From the NCBI GenBank assembly GCA_964446935.1, contig CAYUQI010000001.1, forward strand, positions 1 to 64,000: a DNA stretch of 64,000 nt, written 5' to 3'. The notes below the pieces were generated by a model, which had not been told where the DNA came from, searched no databases, and saw only the letters and a program-made list of their open reading frames with translations. A program made the translations under genes and the position numbers. Of the stretch, positions 1 through 8,800 are shown in pieces. Source of the stretch: UASB124 sp964446935. Its GTDB lineage: Bacteria; Babelota; Babeliae; Babelales; RVW-14. Position 1 is the first letter of the stretch. Each line of letters starts with the position of its first letter.

Positions 1-30
1 CGTTTTTTTAATCATTAGGCAAACGTTAGA

Positions 31-270
31 CTAAGAATTTTCGGTGTCATTGAGGTGAAATTCATGAATTTTACGATAAAGAGTGGTACGGCCAATGCCA
101 AGGAGCCGTGATGCTACTAAATAATTATTATTTGTTTCTTGTAGAACAATTTGAATAATGTATTTTTCTATTTCTTGCATAATTAAAGGATGAATATTCC
201 CTTTATTATGCCCACCAATCCCAGAAATCATTCGTTTAATTTGATGCCGAAGCATTTCATAAAGAGCCAT
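31..270 (-). CDS. Fis-type helix-turn-helix DNA-binding protein
   Basis: A small protein of 79 residues. The C-terminal half (about residues 44-72) reads as a Fis/NtrC-type helix-turn-helix, with the pattern NNNYLVASRLLGIGRTTLYR. This resembles the C-terminal HTH_8 domain of Fis and of sigma-54 activators, without the AAA+ part. It is shorter than enterobacterial Fis (98 residues). It lies 3 nt after the holA-like gene on the same strand and is probably the last gene of that run. A nucleoid-associated or local regulatory role is inferred from the domain only; no target can be named. The ATG at 270 has only a weak ribosome binding site. Confidence 0.7.
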   Translation of the reverse strand: MALYEMLRHQIKRMISGIGGHNKGNIHPLIMQEIEKYIIQIVLQETNNNYLVASRLLGIGRTTLYRKIHEFHLNDTENS

Positions 271-273
271 GGG

Positions 274-1251
274 TTATCGCAATCCTTCTGCAAATTTTCC
301 TGTGAAATAATGGGTGTAAAACAAATCAAGCGAACAAAAGGTTGAGCCAGTTTTAAGTGCGTAGTCAATATGATATAAAAATTCATAGGCTCGTGCCAAC
401 TCTTTCGTATTTGTTTTCTGCCAATCGCGATTCATAAAGCTATATGGCAGCCTAAACCCCATACGCTTGGCTTGAATAAAGTTCTTTTCTGACAAAAAAT
501 GAACAACGTGATAAGCCTTCCATATTTGTTCGGACCAAAAAGAGAGCCAAAAAATATCAGGGTAATCCTTATAGACGCTTCCCCATACATGAAAGAAAGA
601 TTTGGTATTTTTTGCCCAAAAATGTTCAGCAAGTGTTGTTAATGAGGGGGCTGTGCCCATGATAGAGCTTAGGAATGGCATATATTCATCAAGTTGTTTT
701 GCATTAATGAGCTCCAAATAGTGCAAGAGCATACACACCGTATCAAGCGATATGTCAGCAAGTGGTTTAATGAGTTTGTTCAAATGCTGCATTTTTTTTG
801 CATCGGTGTCTTCATAGAGGAACGAAATAATATTGTGACATTGCTCGACGGTGAGCTCTGATGGCAAGACAATAGGATTTGTGGCTGATTGGCTATGCTT
901 AGATGTTTTGTTTAGAAAAAAACCGATATAATGGGGCCCTTTATAAGAAAGTAAATACGTGATGAGTTCTTGCGTTTGCTTATTTTCCTTTTCATCGCTC
1001 AAATTACCAAACCAGAAGAAAGAGAAACATCCCAATATTGATTGGTTTAATGTTGCATATAATGTCTTTTTTTCGATTGATTCAACGAAAATTCGTTGAT
1101 AAGGCGCTGGTAATAAATTGTGTTTATCGGTGTAAGAAAAAAGCATATTGAACCAGGTAGATGAGTATTCATTGCCTACAAAGCAACAAACCCTGCGTTC
1201 ATTCCAAAATTTTGGGGTATGAGCTTGCGAGAGAAATGTTGTAAAGTCCAT
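274..1251 (-). CDS. holA: DNA polymerase III delta subunit-like protein (HolA-like)
   Basis: 325 residues, close to the usual HolA length (about 340). HolA is the clamp-loader delta subunit, which opens the beta sliding clamp. Sequence similarity is weak to the eye. The C-terminal stretch (about residues 285-318, YEFLYHIDYALKTG followed by a hydrophobic helix) resembles the family's final helical domain with its conserved Asp and Lys-Ser/Thr-Gly. There is no Walker A motif, as expected for delta. The strongest support is context: it directly follows an lptE-like lipoprotein gene (3 nt gap), the lptE-holA order known from Gammaproteobacteria. The call is inferential; a lineage-specific protein remains possible. 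Confidence 0.55.
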   Translation of the reverse strand: MDFTTFLSQAHTPKFWNERRVCCFVGNEYSSTWFNMLFSYTDKHNLLPAPYQRIFVESIEKKTLYATLNQSILGCFSFFWFGNLSDEKENKQTQELITYLLSYKGPHYIGFFLNKTSKHSQSATNPIVLPSELTVEQCHNIISFLYEDTDAKKMQHLNKLIKPLADISLDTVCMLLHYLELINAKQLDEYMPFLSSIMGTAPSLTTLAEHFWAKNTKSFFHVWGSVYKDYPDIFWLSFWSEQIWKAYHVVHFLSEKNFIQAKRMGFRLPYSFMNRDWQKTNTKELARAYEFLYHIDYALKTGSTFCSLDLFYTHYFTGKFAEGLR

Positions 1252-1254
1252 TAT

Positions 1255-1809
1255 TTAATCATTGTGATTATCACTAAAAGCTTTCAATAAGTAGGGCCTA
1301 AAAAAACGCTCAATTTTAGGGACAATGCGTTCAAAAAGCTTTTGGTATTCCATGTCAGAAAAACTGCTGTTGAGAATAGGGTTTTTTGATTTGGAAAGCA
1401 AGGAAGAATGAAAAAATGTTTTTTCTGCAACAATGCGTTGATTAAAGTCGAGCAGGGTACATTCAAGTTCGGTTTGTATAATCGAATGCATCAAAATAAT
1501 GTCCTGAGATACAAATTTTTGAATGGGGTCTAGCTTTTTGATTTTTACACGCAGTGTATATCCATCTTTGGAGGATCCAACAGGGATGTACCCAATACGC
1601 ATAAAAAGATGATGAAATGTTTGATAGATTAATGGAGATACATTTTCAAAGACGAGTGGGTTTTTAGCCATTGTTATAAATATTGGAATATGGTTTTTTT
1701 TAACTTCAAGGTCTGAAACTGTTGATTGCCGTGCACAGTTTGAAAACAGAAAGAGCAAAAGAATAAAGGCATTGCGCCAAATTCCTACACGTTTGTAATA
1801 TTTAATCAT
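1255..1809 (-). CDS. lptE: LptE-like LPS-assembly lipoprotein
   Basis: 184 residues from the ATG at 1809. An upstream in-frame start at 1845 would lengthen the N terminus without adding a signal peptide. The N terminus has basic residues, a hydrophobic stretch and then LFLFSNC, a plausible though imperfect lipobox, so a lipoprotein is likely. Residues after about 45 look like the small alpha/beta LptE fold (conserved Pro, hydrophobic strands, ILMHSIIQTELECTLLD). LptE plugs the LptD barrel that delivers LPS to the outer leaflet. The start overlaps the stop of the upstream phosphatase gene by 8 nt, which suggests translational coupling. A holA-like gene follows, matching the known lptE-holA pairing. 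The family call rests largely on position and lipobox. Confidence 0.55.
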   Translation of the reverse strand: MIKYYKRVGIWRNAFILLLFLFSNCARQSTVSDLEVKKNHIPIFITMAKNPLVFENVSPLIYQTFHHLFMRIGYIPVGSSKDGYTLRVKIKKLDPIQKFVSQDIILMHSIIQTELECTLLDFNQRIVAEKTFFHSSLLSKSKNPILNSSFSDMEYQKLFERIVPKIERFFRPYLLKAFSDNHND

Positions 1810-2446
1810 TGTAGTAATTTGGATAGTTTGAAGGGTTATATTCATGCAAGGCCCATTCTCGTCCTTGCCAAATTTTAATGAAGAAATCTTTAGCGGGATA
1901 CAAATACGATGAATGGAGAAATTTATAAAATGAAAGTTGTTTTCGGGCCTTTTGTTTACTGATATTTTTTTGATCCATGAGCCAGATTGCTGCTGCTTCT
2001 CCCGTTCGATCTCTACCTGCTTTACAGTGGATAAGAATTGGTTGAGGGGCCTTTTGAAAGGTATCTAAAAGTGATATAAGATTTTCCTTTGAAGGTATTG
2101 TATGCCCACTCATTGGGATATTAATGTATTTAACGTTACATTTTTGGCATACAGCGTTTTCTTGGAGCCACCACTTTTTCTTAGATTTTCCGCGCAAGTT
2201 GATAACTGTTTTGATCCCATATTTTTTTATGTATTTTTCAAGAACTGAATGATGCAGTTGGGCTGAGCGGTAGCATTTGCCAGGACTTACGGTATGAAAC
2301 TTGTATATAAAAATGTTTAAAAATGATTCACAGAGTGAAGGGCTATTTGTCGTGTGTGTCGAGTGTGAACCATGACAAGTGGTCTGAATACACAATCCTA
2401 AAATAAAACAATAATATACAAGAAATGGCCTTGTGTTGCTTTTCAT
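1802..2446 (-). CDS. Exported dual-specificity / tyrosine-type protein phosphatase
   Basis: 214 residues from ATG 2446; an in-frame GTG lies two codons upstream. The N terminus is a signal peptide or membrane anchor (about residues 7-24, hydrophobic, with Cys residues near its end). The phosphatase core is clear. It has a YRSAQ motif near residue 60 and an INLRGK strand, then the P-loop HCKAGRDRTG (CX5R, about residues 140-149). The P-loop Cys forms a phosphocysteine and the Arg binds phosphate. The export signal places the active site in the periplasm or outside. Its position just before the lptE-like gene raises the option of an envelope substrate such as a lipid or sugar phosphate, or a host-directed role. 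Substrate is unknown. Confidence 0.8.
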   Translation of the reverse strand: MKSNTRPFLVYYCFILGLCIQTTCHGSHSTHTTNSPSLCESFLNIFIYKFHTVSPGKCYRSAQLHHSVLEKYIKKYGIKTVINLRGKSKKKWWLQENAVCQKCNVKYINIPMSGHTIPSKENLISLLDTFQKAPQPILIHCKAGRDRTGEAAAIWLMDQKNISKQKARKQLSFYKFLHSSYLYPAKDFFIKIWQGREWALHEYNPSNYPNYYND

Positions 2447-2456
2447 ATGCACACGC

Positions 2457-3296
2457 TTAGATATCTTTATTGATGCGGTTTTTTAAACTAAAAAAAGCAG
2501 CCTTTTCGGCTGATTGGTTATGAGCAGGGTGTGCTTGTTGATGAGAATATGGTTGTGGAAAAAGGTTTGGAATTTTGAAGGTATCACTTTGCACAAAAAT
2601 CTCATTAATTCCTGTTATTGCTTGTTGTTTAAGTTCTTCAAAGAGATCAAATGGTATTGCTTTTTTTTCACAGGTACCCTGAATCTCAACGAGCTTACCT
2701 GAGCGGGTAATGACAAAATTAAAATCAGCATCAGCATGGGAATCTTCGATGTATGAAAGATCAGTATGAGGAATACCATTGATGATCCCAACTGAAAGAG
2801 CTGCAATATGTTCAAGGTATATATCTTTTTCAATGATGTTTGATGCTAACCATCGTTCAACTGCTATTTTAAGAGCAATGCTGGCAGCTGTTATACAGGC
2901 GACTCGTGTGCTACCATCTGCTTGTAAAACATCACAATCAACCATAATGCTACGTTCTCCAAGTGCGGCAAGATCGATGGTAGGACGTAGACATCTGCCA
3001 ATGAATCGTGATATTTCTACGCTTCGAGGGTTTCTTTGGCTTTGGCTTGATTCTCGTTGGGTTCGCTGGTGTGTTGCGTTAGGGAGCATTGCATATTCGG
3101 CCGTAAGCCATCCTGTTTTTTGGCCTTTGAGGAAAGGAGGTACATTGGGCTGAAGCTTGACCGAAACTAACACCTTGGTATTGCCTTGTTCGAGAAATAC
3201 TGAGGCATCTGCATATCCGAAGATATCATATTGTAAAAAAAGAGGTCGCACGTTATTACACATGCGACCATCATGACGTTGTACCAAATGAGTCAT
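2457..3296 (-). CDS. rph: Ribonuclease PH
   Basis: 279 residues. RNase PH is a phosphorolytic 3'-5' exoribonuclease that trims tRNA 3' ends, working as a hexamer. Family landmarks are visible: the N-terminal RHDGR, GWLTAEYAMLP, the Arg-rich QRNPRSVEISRFIGR segment that contributes to the phosphate and RNA site, and the catalytic-face DVLQADGSTRVACI. The body matches the usual length of about 240 residues. A tail of about 35 residues rich in Gln, His and Ala (after about 245) is an extension beyond the typical C terminus. It starts 2 nt after the stop of pnp, so two phosphorolytic exonucleases are co-transcribed. Confidence 0.95.
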   Translation of the reverse strand: MTHLVQRHDGRMCNNVRPLFLQYDIFGYADASVFLEQGNTKVLVSVKLQPNVPPFLKGQKTGWLTAEYAMLPNATHQRTQRESSQSQRNPRSVEISRFIGRCLRPTIDLAALGERSIMVDCDVLQADGSTRVACITAASIALKIAVERWLASNIIEKDIYLEHIAALSVGIINGIPHTDLSYIEDSHADADFNFVITRSGKLVEIQGTCEKKAIPFDLFEELKQQAITGINEIFVQSDTFKIPNLFPQPYSHQQAHPAHNQSAEKAAFFSLKNRINKDI

Positions 3297-3298
3297 AA

Positions 3299-5392
3299 TT
3301 AAGGCTTTTCTAATTCCGGTGCAGCTAAGCGAATACGACCTGTTTCTCTGTCAACTGCAAGAACTTTAACGACAAGTTTGTCGCCAATTTTAAATTGTCG
3401 ATCCAAGGTTTGTTGCTTAGTGCGTGCGATCGTTGAAATGTGAACCATGCCATCTTTGCCGCTGACTAATTCAACAATTAATCCAAATTCTGCAATACGT
3501 TGAATGGTTCCATTAAATGTTGAACCAACTTCAATGTCACCGGAAATGACACGAATCCAACTTTCTGCTTGAGCAACAGCGTCTTTGTCTTTTGCATAAA
3601 TTTTGACTGTGCCGTCGTCTTCGATGTCAATTTGTGTTCCTGTTTTGGCAATAATTTCACGAATGTTTTTGCCACCAGGCCCAATAATCATACCGATTTT
3701 GTCTGTTGGAACTTTCATTGCAAATACACGTGGTGCTAATGCTGAAAGTTGTGGTCGAGGTTTATCAAGTACTTTTTTCATTTCATCCAAAATGAAAAGC
3801 CGAGCTTTACGAGCTTGTTCAAGTGCTTGGGTGAATAGTTCTTTTGAAAGTCCAACTTTGTCTTTGATATCAAGTTGAAATGCAAGAATACCAGATTGGG
3901 TACCTGTAACCTTAAAGTCCATGAGCCCATATCCATCTTCCATGCCGAGGATATCGGTTAAGATATGAAGCTTGCCAGATGAGTCTCTGATCATACCCAT
4001 AGCGATACCGCTTACCATATCTTTGACTGGTACACCGGCATCCATTAATGCCATGGTTGTAGCACAAACAGTGGCCATGGAGGACGAGCCATTTGACTCA
4101 AGAATATCGACAACGGAGCGAATAACATAAGGAAATTGGTCTTGTTTTGGCAGCACGTTTAAAAAAGAACTTTCTGCCAAATATCCATGTCCAATCTCAC
4201 GTCTTCCTGCACCTCTAATTGGTTTTGCTTCACCAGTAGCAAATGGGGGGAAGTTGTAATGAAGCATGAATAAGCGTTCTTGTGCTCCACCAATAAGTGA
4301 TTCAACGCGTTGAGCATCTTGTGCTGTACCAAGTGTCAGACTAGCAATAGCTTGTGTTTCGCCACGTTGAAATATTGCCGAACCATGAGCACAAGGTAAT
4401 GAGCCAACTTCAACAAAAATTGGTCGAATCTGATCAAATGGTCTGCCATCAACACGTTGCTTTTTTTGTACCAAAAGATCTGGAAGCATGTCTTTGATGA
4501 TTGAATCAATGACATATTTAAGGACAGAATCAGTTACTTTTTCAGCCTTAATATCTTCTTCAAACTTTTTAATAAGTGATTTCTTTAAATCATCAAGGCC
4601 TTCGCTGCGTTCAAGTTTAGTGGCAGCAAAAATTTGGTCTCCGAAGTTTGATGGAAGTATGTCTTTGACACGTTTTTTCCAGCCTTCCCAGTCAATTTCC
4701 GAAGGAAGTTCGGCTTTCTTTATTCCTAATGATTTTTGAATCTCTAATTGCCAGTCGATTTGCTTTTTAATTTCTTCGTGTGCCGAGAAGAATAATGTAA
4801 CAAGTTCATCTTCGGATGCATTGTTACAGTGCCCCTCAACCATACAAATGCCTGCCTTGGTTCCAGCAATAATAATGTCTGTGTCGGATTGTTCAATTTC
4901 TTCAAATGTTGGATTAATTTTCCATTTTCCATCGATTTTTGCTACTTGGACAGCGCCAACTGGTCCCAAAAAAGGGATTTGAGAAAGCGTAAGCGCCAGC
5001 GAGGATCCTATAACGGATAAAATGTTGGTTGGGTATTTACCGTCGGAAGAATAAACCGTTGCAAGGATTTGAACCTCGTTGAAATAGGTGGCAGGAAAAA
5101 GTGGCCGTATTGGTCGGTCGATAAGGCGAGAGGTAAGGACTTCGGTGTCTGAGAGTTTGCCTTCTCGTTTTATATAGCCACCAGGTATGCGGCCAGCTGC
5201 AGAAGTACGTTCACGATACTCAACAGTTAACGGGAAAAAACCCATGAAATCACGGGCCTCTTTTGATGAAACAGCTGTCGCAAGGACAATATTGTTCCCT
5301 GATTTTATCCATACAGCACCATCTGCTTGGCGTGCATGTTTCCCTACTTCAACCTCCAACCCTAGCTCTGAGGATTTAAATATTTTATGCAT
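3299..5392 (-). CDS. pnp: Polyribonucleotide nucleotidyltransferase (PNPase)
   Basis: 697 residues, normal length. PNPase degrades mRNA 3'-5' using phosphate. The order is a first RNase PH domain (contains RLIDRPIRPLFP), a linker helical domain, and a second RNase PH domain (RRGETQAI, GAGRREIGHGYLAE and the metal-site DILGMEDGYGLMDFKV). These are followed by a KH domain (IGMIIGPGGKNIREI, about residue 565) and an S1 domain (about residue 630 to the end, FGLIVELVSGKDGMVHIS). Only 2 nt separate it from rpsO upstream, so there is no room for the long autoregulatory leader known between rpsO and pnp in E. coli. Translational coupling to rpsO is more likely here. Confidence 0.97.
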   Translation of the reverse strand: MHKIFKSSELGLEVEVGKHARQADGAVWIKSGNNIVLATAVSSKEARDFMGFFPLTVEYRERTSAAGRIPGGYIKREGKLSDTEVLTSRLIDRPIRPLFPATYFNEVQILATVYSSDGKYPTNILSVIGSSLALTLSQIPFLGPVGAVQVAKIDGKWKINPTFEEIEQSDTDIIIAGTKAGICMVEGHCNNASEDELVTLFFSAHEEIKKQIDWQLEIQKSLGIKKAELPSEIDWEGWKKRVKDILPSNFGDQIFAATKLERSEGLDDLKKSLIKKFEEDIKAEKVTDSVLKYVIDSIIKDMLPDLLVQKKQRVDGRPFDQIRPIFVEVGSLPCAHGSAIFQRGETQAIASLTLGTAQDAQRVESLIGGAQERLFMLHYNFPPFATGEAKPIRGAGRREIGHGYLAESSFLNVLPKQDQFPYVIRSVVDILESNGSSSMATVCATTMALMDAGVPVKDMVSGIAMGMIRDSSGKLHILTDILGMEDGYGLMDFKVTGTQSGILAFQLDIKDKVGLSKELFTQALEQARKARLFILDEMKKVLDKPRPQLSALAPRVFAMKVPTDKIGMIIGPGGKNIREIIAKTGTQIDIEDDGTVKIYAKDKDAVAQAESWIRVISGDIEVGSTFNGTIQRIAEFGLIVELVSGKDGMVHISTIARTKQQTLDRQFKIGDKLVVKVLAVDRETGRIRLAAPELEKP

Positions 5393-5394
5393 CT

Positions 5395-5667
5395 TTAGGT
5401 ATACCCATGTTCTTTAAGGGATTGTGTTACTCGTTCGTAACTTTTTACGTCGTTTTCTTTGAGATATCTTAAGAATGTGCGACGTTTACCGACCATAAGA
5501 ATCAATCCACGTTGTGAATGATAATCTTTTTGTGCTTTTTTCAGGTGTTCTGAAATTTGGCGAATGCGTTCTGAGAGAAGTGCTATTTGAACTTCACAAG
5601 AGCCAACATCTCGCGGAGATTTGCCGAAGCTTTTAATAATCTTTTCTTTAATTTCCTTGGTTAACAT
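5395..5667 (-). CDS. rpsO: Small ribosomal subunit protein uS15
   Basis: 90 residues from the ATG at 5667, the usual S15 length. A longer in-frame reading to 5718 only adds a non-conserved N-terminal extension. The sequence matches uS15: KSPRDVGSCEVQIALLSERI, HLKKAQKDYHSQRGL and LMVGKRRTFLRYL. S15 binds the three-way junction of 16S rRNA helices 20-22 and nucleates the platform. It is followed after 2 nt by pnp, the conserved rpsO-pnp pair, and preceded by tRNA-Val about 70 nt away. Confidence 0.96.
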   Translation of the reverse strand: MLTKEIKEKIIKSFGKSPRDVGSCEVQIALLSERIRQISEHLKKAQKDYHSQRGLILMVGKRRTFLRYLKENDVKSYERVTQSLKEHGYT

Positions 5668-5737
5668 GTTCTTTGTCTTTACCTCAATTATGTGAACAAC
5701 GGTATGATAACGTAACAAAACTTTTATTACTTTATTA

Positions 5738-5813
5738 TGGTAGGCGCGAGCGGACTCGAACCGCTGACCCTCGCTACGTCAAAGCGATGCTCTACCAACT
5801 GAGCTACGCGCCT
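5738..5813 (-). tRNA. tRNA-Val (anticodon GAC), CCA encoded
   Basis: The reverse complement folds as a full cloverleaf. The acceptor AGGCGCG pairs with CGCGCCT; the D arm is GCTCAGTTGGTAGAGC; the anticodon stem TCGCT/AGCGA encloses TTGACGT (anticodon GAC); the T arm is AGCGG-TTCGAGT-CCGCT. It ends in ACCA. It sits 16 nt after the rpoC stop and before rpsO on the same strand, so it may be processed from the rpoBC or rpsO transcript. Confidence 0.97.
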
Positions 5814-5829
5814 TCACCGGATAAGATTT

Positions 5830-8800
5830 CTATGTCAATGATATTTTATCGAGCCCTATTTCAAGCTGCTCTTCTTCGCGAGCCTTGCGTTCAAAATCAG
5901 AGATTTCTTCTCCAATGTATTTAAGCTTGAAAGAAGGTATTCCGGTTCCAGCAGGTATTAGTTTACCAATAACCACGTTTTCTTTCAACCCATAAAGATA
6001 ATCAACTTGGCCCATTAATGCTGCTTCGGTTAAAACCCTGGTTGTTTCTTGGAATGATGCTGCAGAAATAAAGCTTTCTGTTCCTAATGATGCCTTGGTT
6101 ATACCCATTAAAATAGGTTTAGCTTGTGCTGGTTTTTTACCTTCGCTAACAAGTACCCGATTGATGGTTTGCAATAGGAACTTGTCAACGCGGTCACCGG
6201 CGACAAATTTAGTATCGCCAGATTCGATAATTCTGACTTTTCTAAGCATTTGCCGTACAATTAATTCTATATGTTTGTCATTGATATCAACGCCTTGCAG
6301 GGCATAAATTTCTTGTATTTCTCGTACAAGATATTTTTGTACCTCATCTGGTCCCAAAATACGTAAAATATCATGAACGTTTGGTACCCCAGATGTTAAA
6401 GGATCTCCGGCCTTAACTCGTTCACCGTCTTCGACGTTAAGGTGTCTGCTTCGTGAAACAGAATATTCAAAGGTTTCGCCTTCGTCTGATGTTACGGTGA
6501 TTCTTCGTTGACCGCGATGGAGTCCACCAAAGCGAACAGTTCCATCTGTTTCGCTCAAAATAGCAGTATCTTTTGGAATTCGTGCTTCAAATAATTCTGC
6601 AACGCGTGGCAAACCACCTGTAATATCTTTGGTTCGTTTTTCTTCACGTGGCAGCTTGGCAATCATATCACCAGGTAGCACTTGAGCATTGTCATCAACA
6701 ACAATGATTGCTCCTGTTGGAAGATAATAACGAACTTCCTCGCTATCGCTATTATTGACAATAGCAATATATGGTTGTCGTTTTTCTTCTCTACGTTCCA
6801 AAACAACTTTTATAGTTTTTCCAGAGCCTTCATCAAATTGTTCTTGGTAGGTAACGTTTTCAATCAAGTCAACAAATTGAGCTTGGCCGCCTTTTTCAGT
6901 TAAAATAACTTTGAAAGGATCCCATTCGGCGATCTTTTGCCCAACCGTTACCATGGCATTGTCATCAACTAAGACAGTAGAGCCGTACTCAATTGTAAAT
7001 TCTTCAAGTTCTCTGCCATCATCAGCAATGGTAACAATTTTGGACTTTCTGTTCATAACAATCCAATGTCCGTGGCGATTCTTTACGGCATAAACGCCTC
7101 TAAAAGATACCTTGCCATTGAATTTAACTTTGAAATGAGTTGCTTCAACCAATCCAGTAGCAGTACCACCAACGTGGAACGTTCTCATGGTAAGCTGAGT
7201 ACCTGGTTCGCCAATGGATTGTGCAGCAATGACGCCAACAGCTGTACCAACGTCAACCAAGGCAAGTTTAGAAAGATCCATGCCATAACATTTGGCACAA
7301 GCGCCTCTCTTGGCTTGACATGTTAATACTGAACGAATAGCAATGGATGTAACGGACGAATCTCTAATTTTTTCAACGACAGCATCGGTAATAAGTTCGC
7401 CTTGTTGAGCCAAAATTGTACCAGTTACAGGATCTTTGATGGTTTCTGCAGCAACACGACCATACACACGATCAGCAAGTGGTTGAATAATTTCACCATA
7501 TTCTTTAAGGTCTCGTGCGGTTACATATCCTAGCGTCTGGCAGTCAATCATAGAAATGACTACGTCTTGTGCAACATCGACAAGTCGTCGAGTTAAATAT
7601 CCTGAATCTGCTGTTTTTAATGCTGTATCAGCAAGTCCTTTACGTGCCCCGTGAGTAGAGACGAAATATTCAAAAACACTCAAACCTTCTTTAAAGTTTG
7701 CAAGCACAGGCGTTTCCATAATTTCACCTGATGGCGTTGCCATCAAACCTCTCATACCTGCAAGCTGACGTATTTGTTGACGTGAACCGCGAGCTCCGGA
7801 ATCAAGCATCATAAATACGGGATTAAAAGGAGTGTTGCTTCTGTTGGCATTTGCAGCTGCTTTGCGATCTTCTTCCTCGAGGACGCTGATCATCTCATTG
7901 GCAACATCTTCAGTGGTGCGGGCCCAGATTTGCACTGTTTTGTTGTAACGTTCTCCATTGGTGATTGCACCATCCAGATAAAGCTTTTCAGCTTTTTCTG
8001 TTTCTTCTTGGGCTTTTGCAACGATGCGATGTTTTGATTGAGGGATAATAAGATTGTCTACAGAGAGTGAAATACCGCCTAATGTTGCATAGCTAAAACC
8101 AAGTTTTTTGATTTTATCAAGTGTGGCAACAGTGGCTGCGGCACCAAATGCTTTGTAGACTTTGCCAACAAGAATAGAAAGATCTTTTTTCTTAACTGCT
8201 TTGTTAACCCAGGTAATGTCGGCACCTTCAGGGAGAGCCTCATACAACAAAACTCTGCCGACTGTTGTTTCTGAAAAGGTGTTGTTATCTAAACGAACTT
8301 TAATAGGTGCTTGAATATTGACCTTGCCATGTTGATAAGCATAAATAACTTCGTTAATGTTACTAAAAACAAGCCCTTCCCCCATAGTGTTTTTACGACC
8401 TTTAGTCATAAAATACAAACCAAGGACCATATCTTGCGATGGAACAGCAAGTGGTCGACCATTGGCAGGGGTTAAAATATTTTGAATTGCTAAAATTAAT
8501 TCTTCGGCTTCAGCTCGGGCTGTTTTACTTAATAGTACGTGAACCGCCATTTGGTCACCATCGAAGTCAGCGTTAAATGCTGCGCAAACCAATGGGTGAA
8601 TTTTAATTGCTTTACCCTCGACAAGGGTTGGATAAAACGCTTGAATACTCAAACGGTGCAATGTTGGTGCACGGTTTAATAAAACAGGGCGGTCTTTTAC
8701 GACTTCTTCAAGAGCTTCCCAAACTTCTGGGGTCATTTCTTCAACCATGCGCTTAGCGACACGCAAATTAGGGGCAAGCTCTCTGCGTTGCAATTCTACA

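Noticed and set aside
2779..3153. Long plus-strand frame inside rph (and similar antisense frames inside pnp, rpoC and rpoB)
   Set aside because: Codon pattern and motifs belong to the minus-strand genes; these are antisense shadows.
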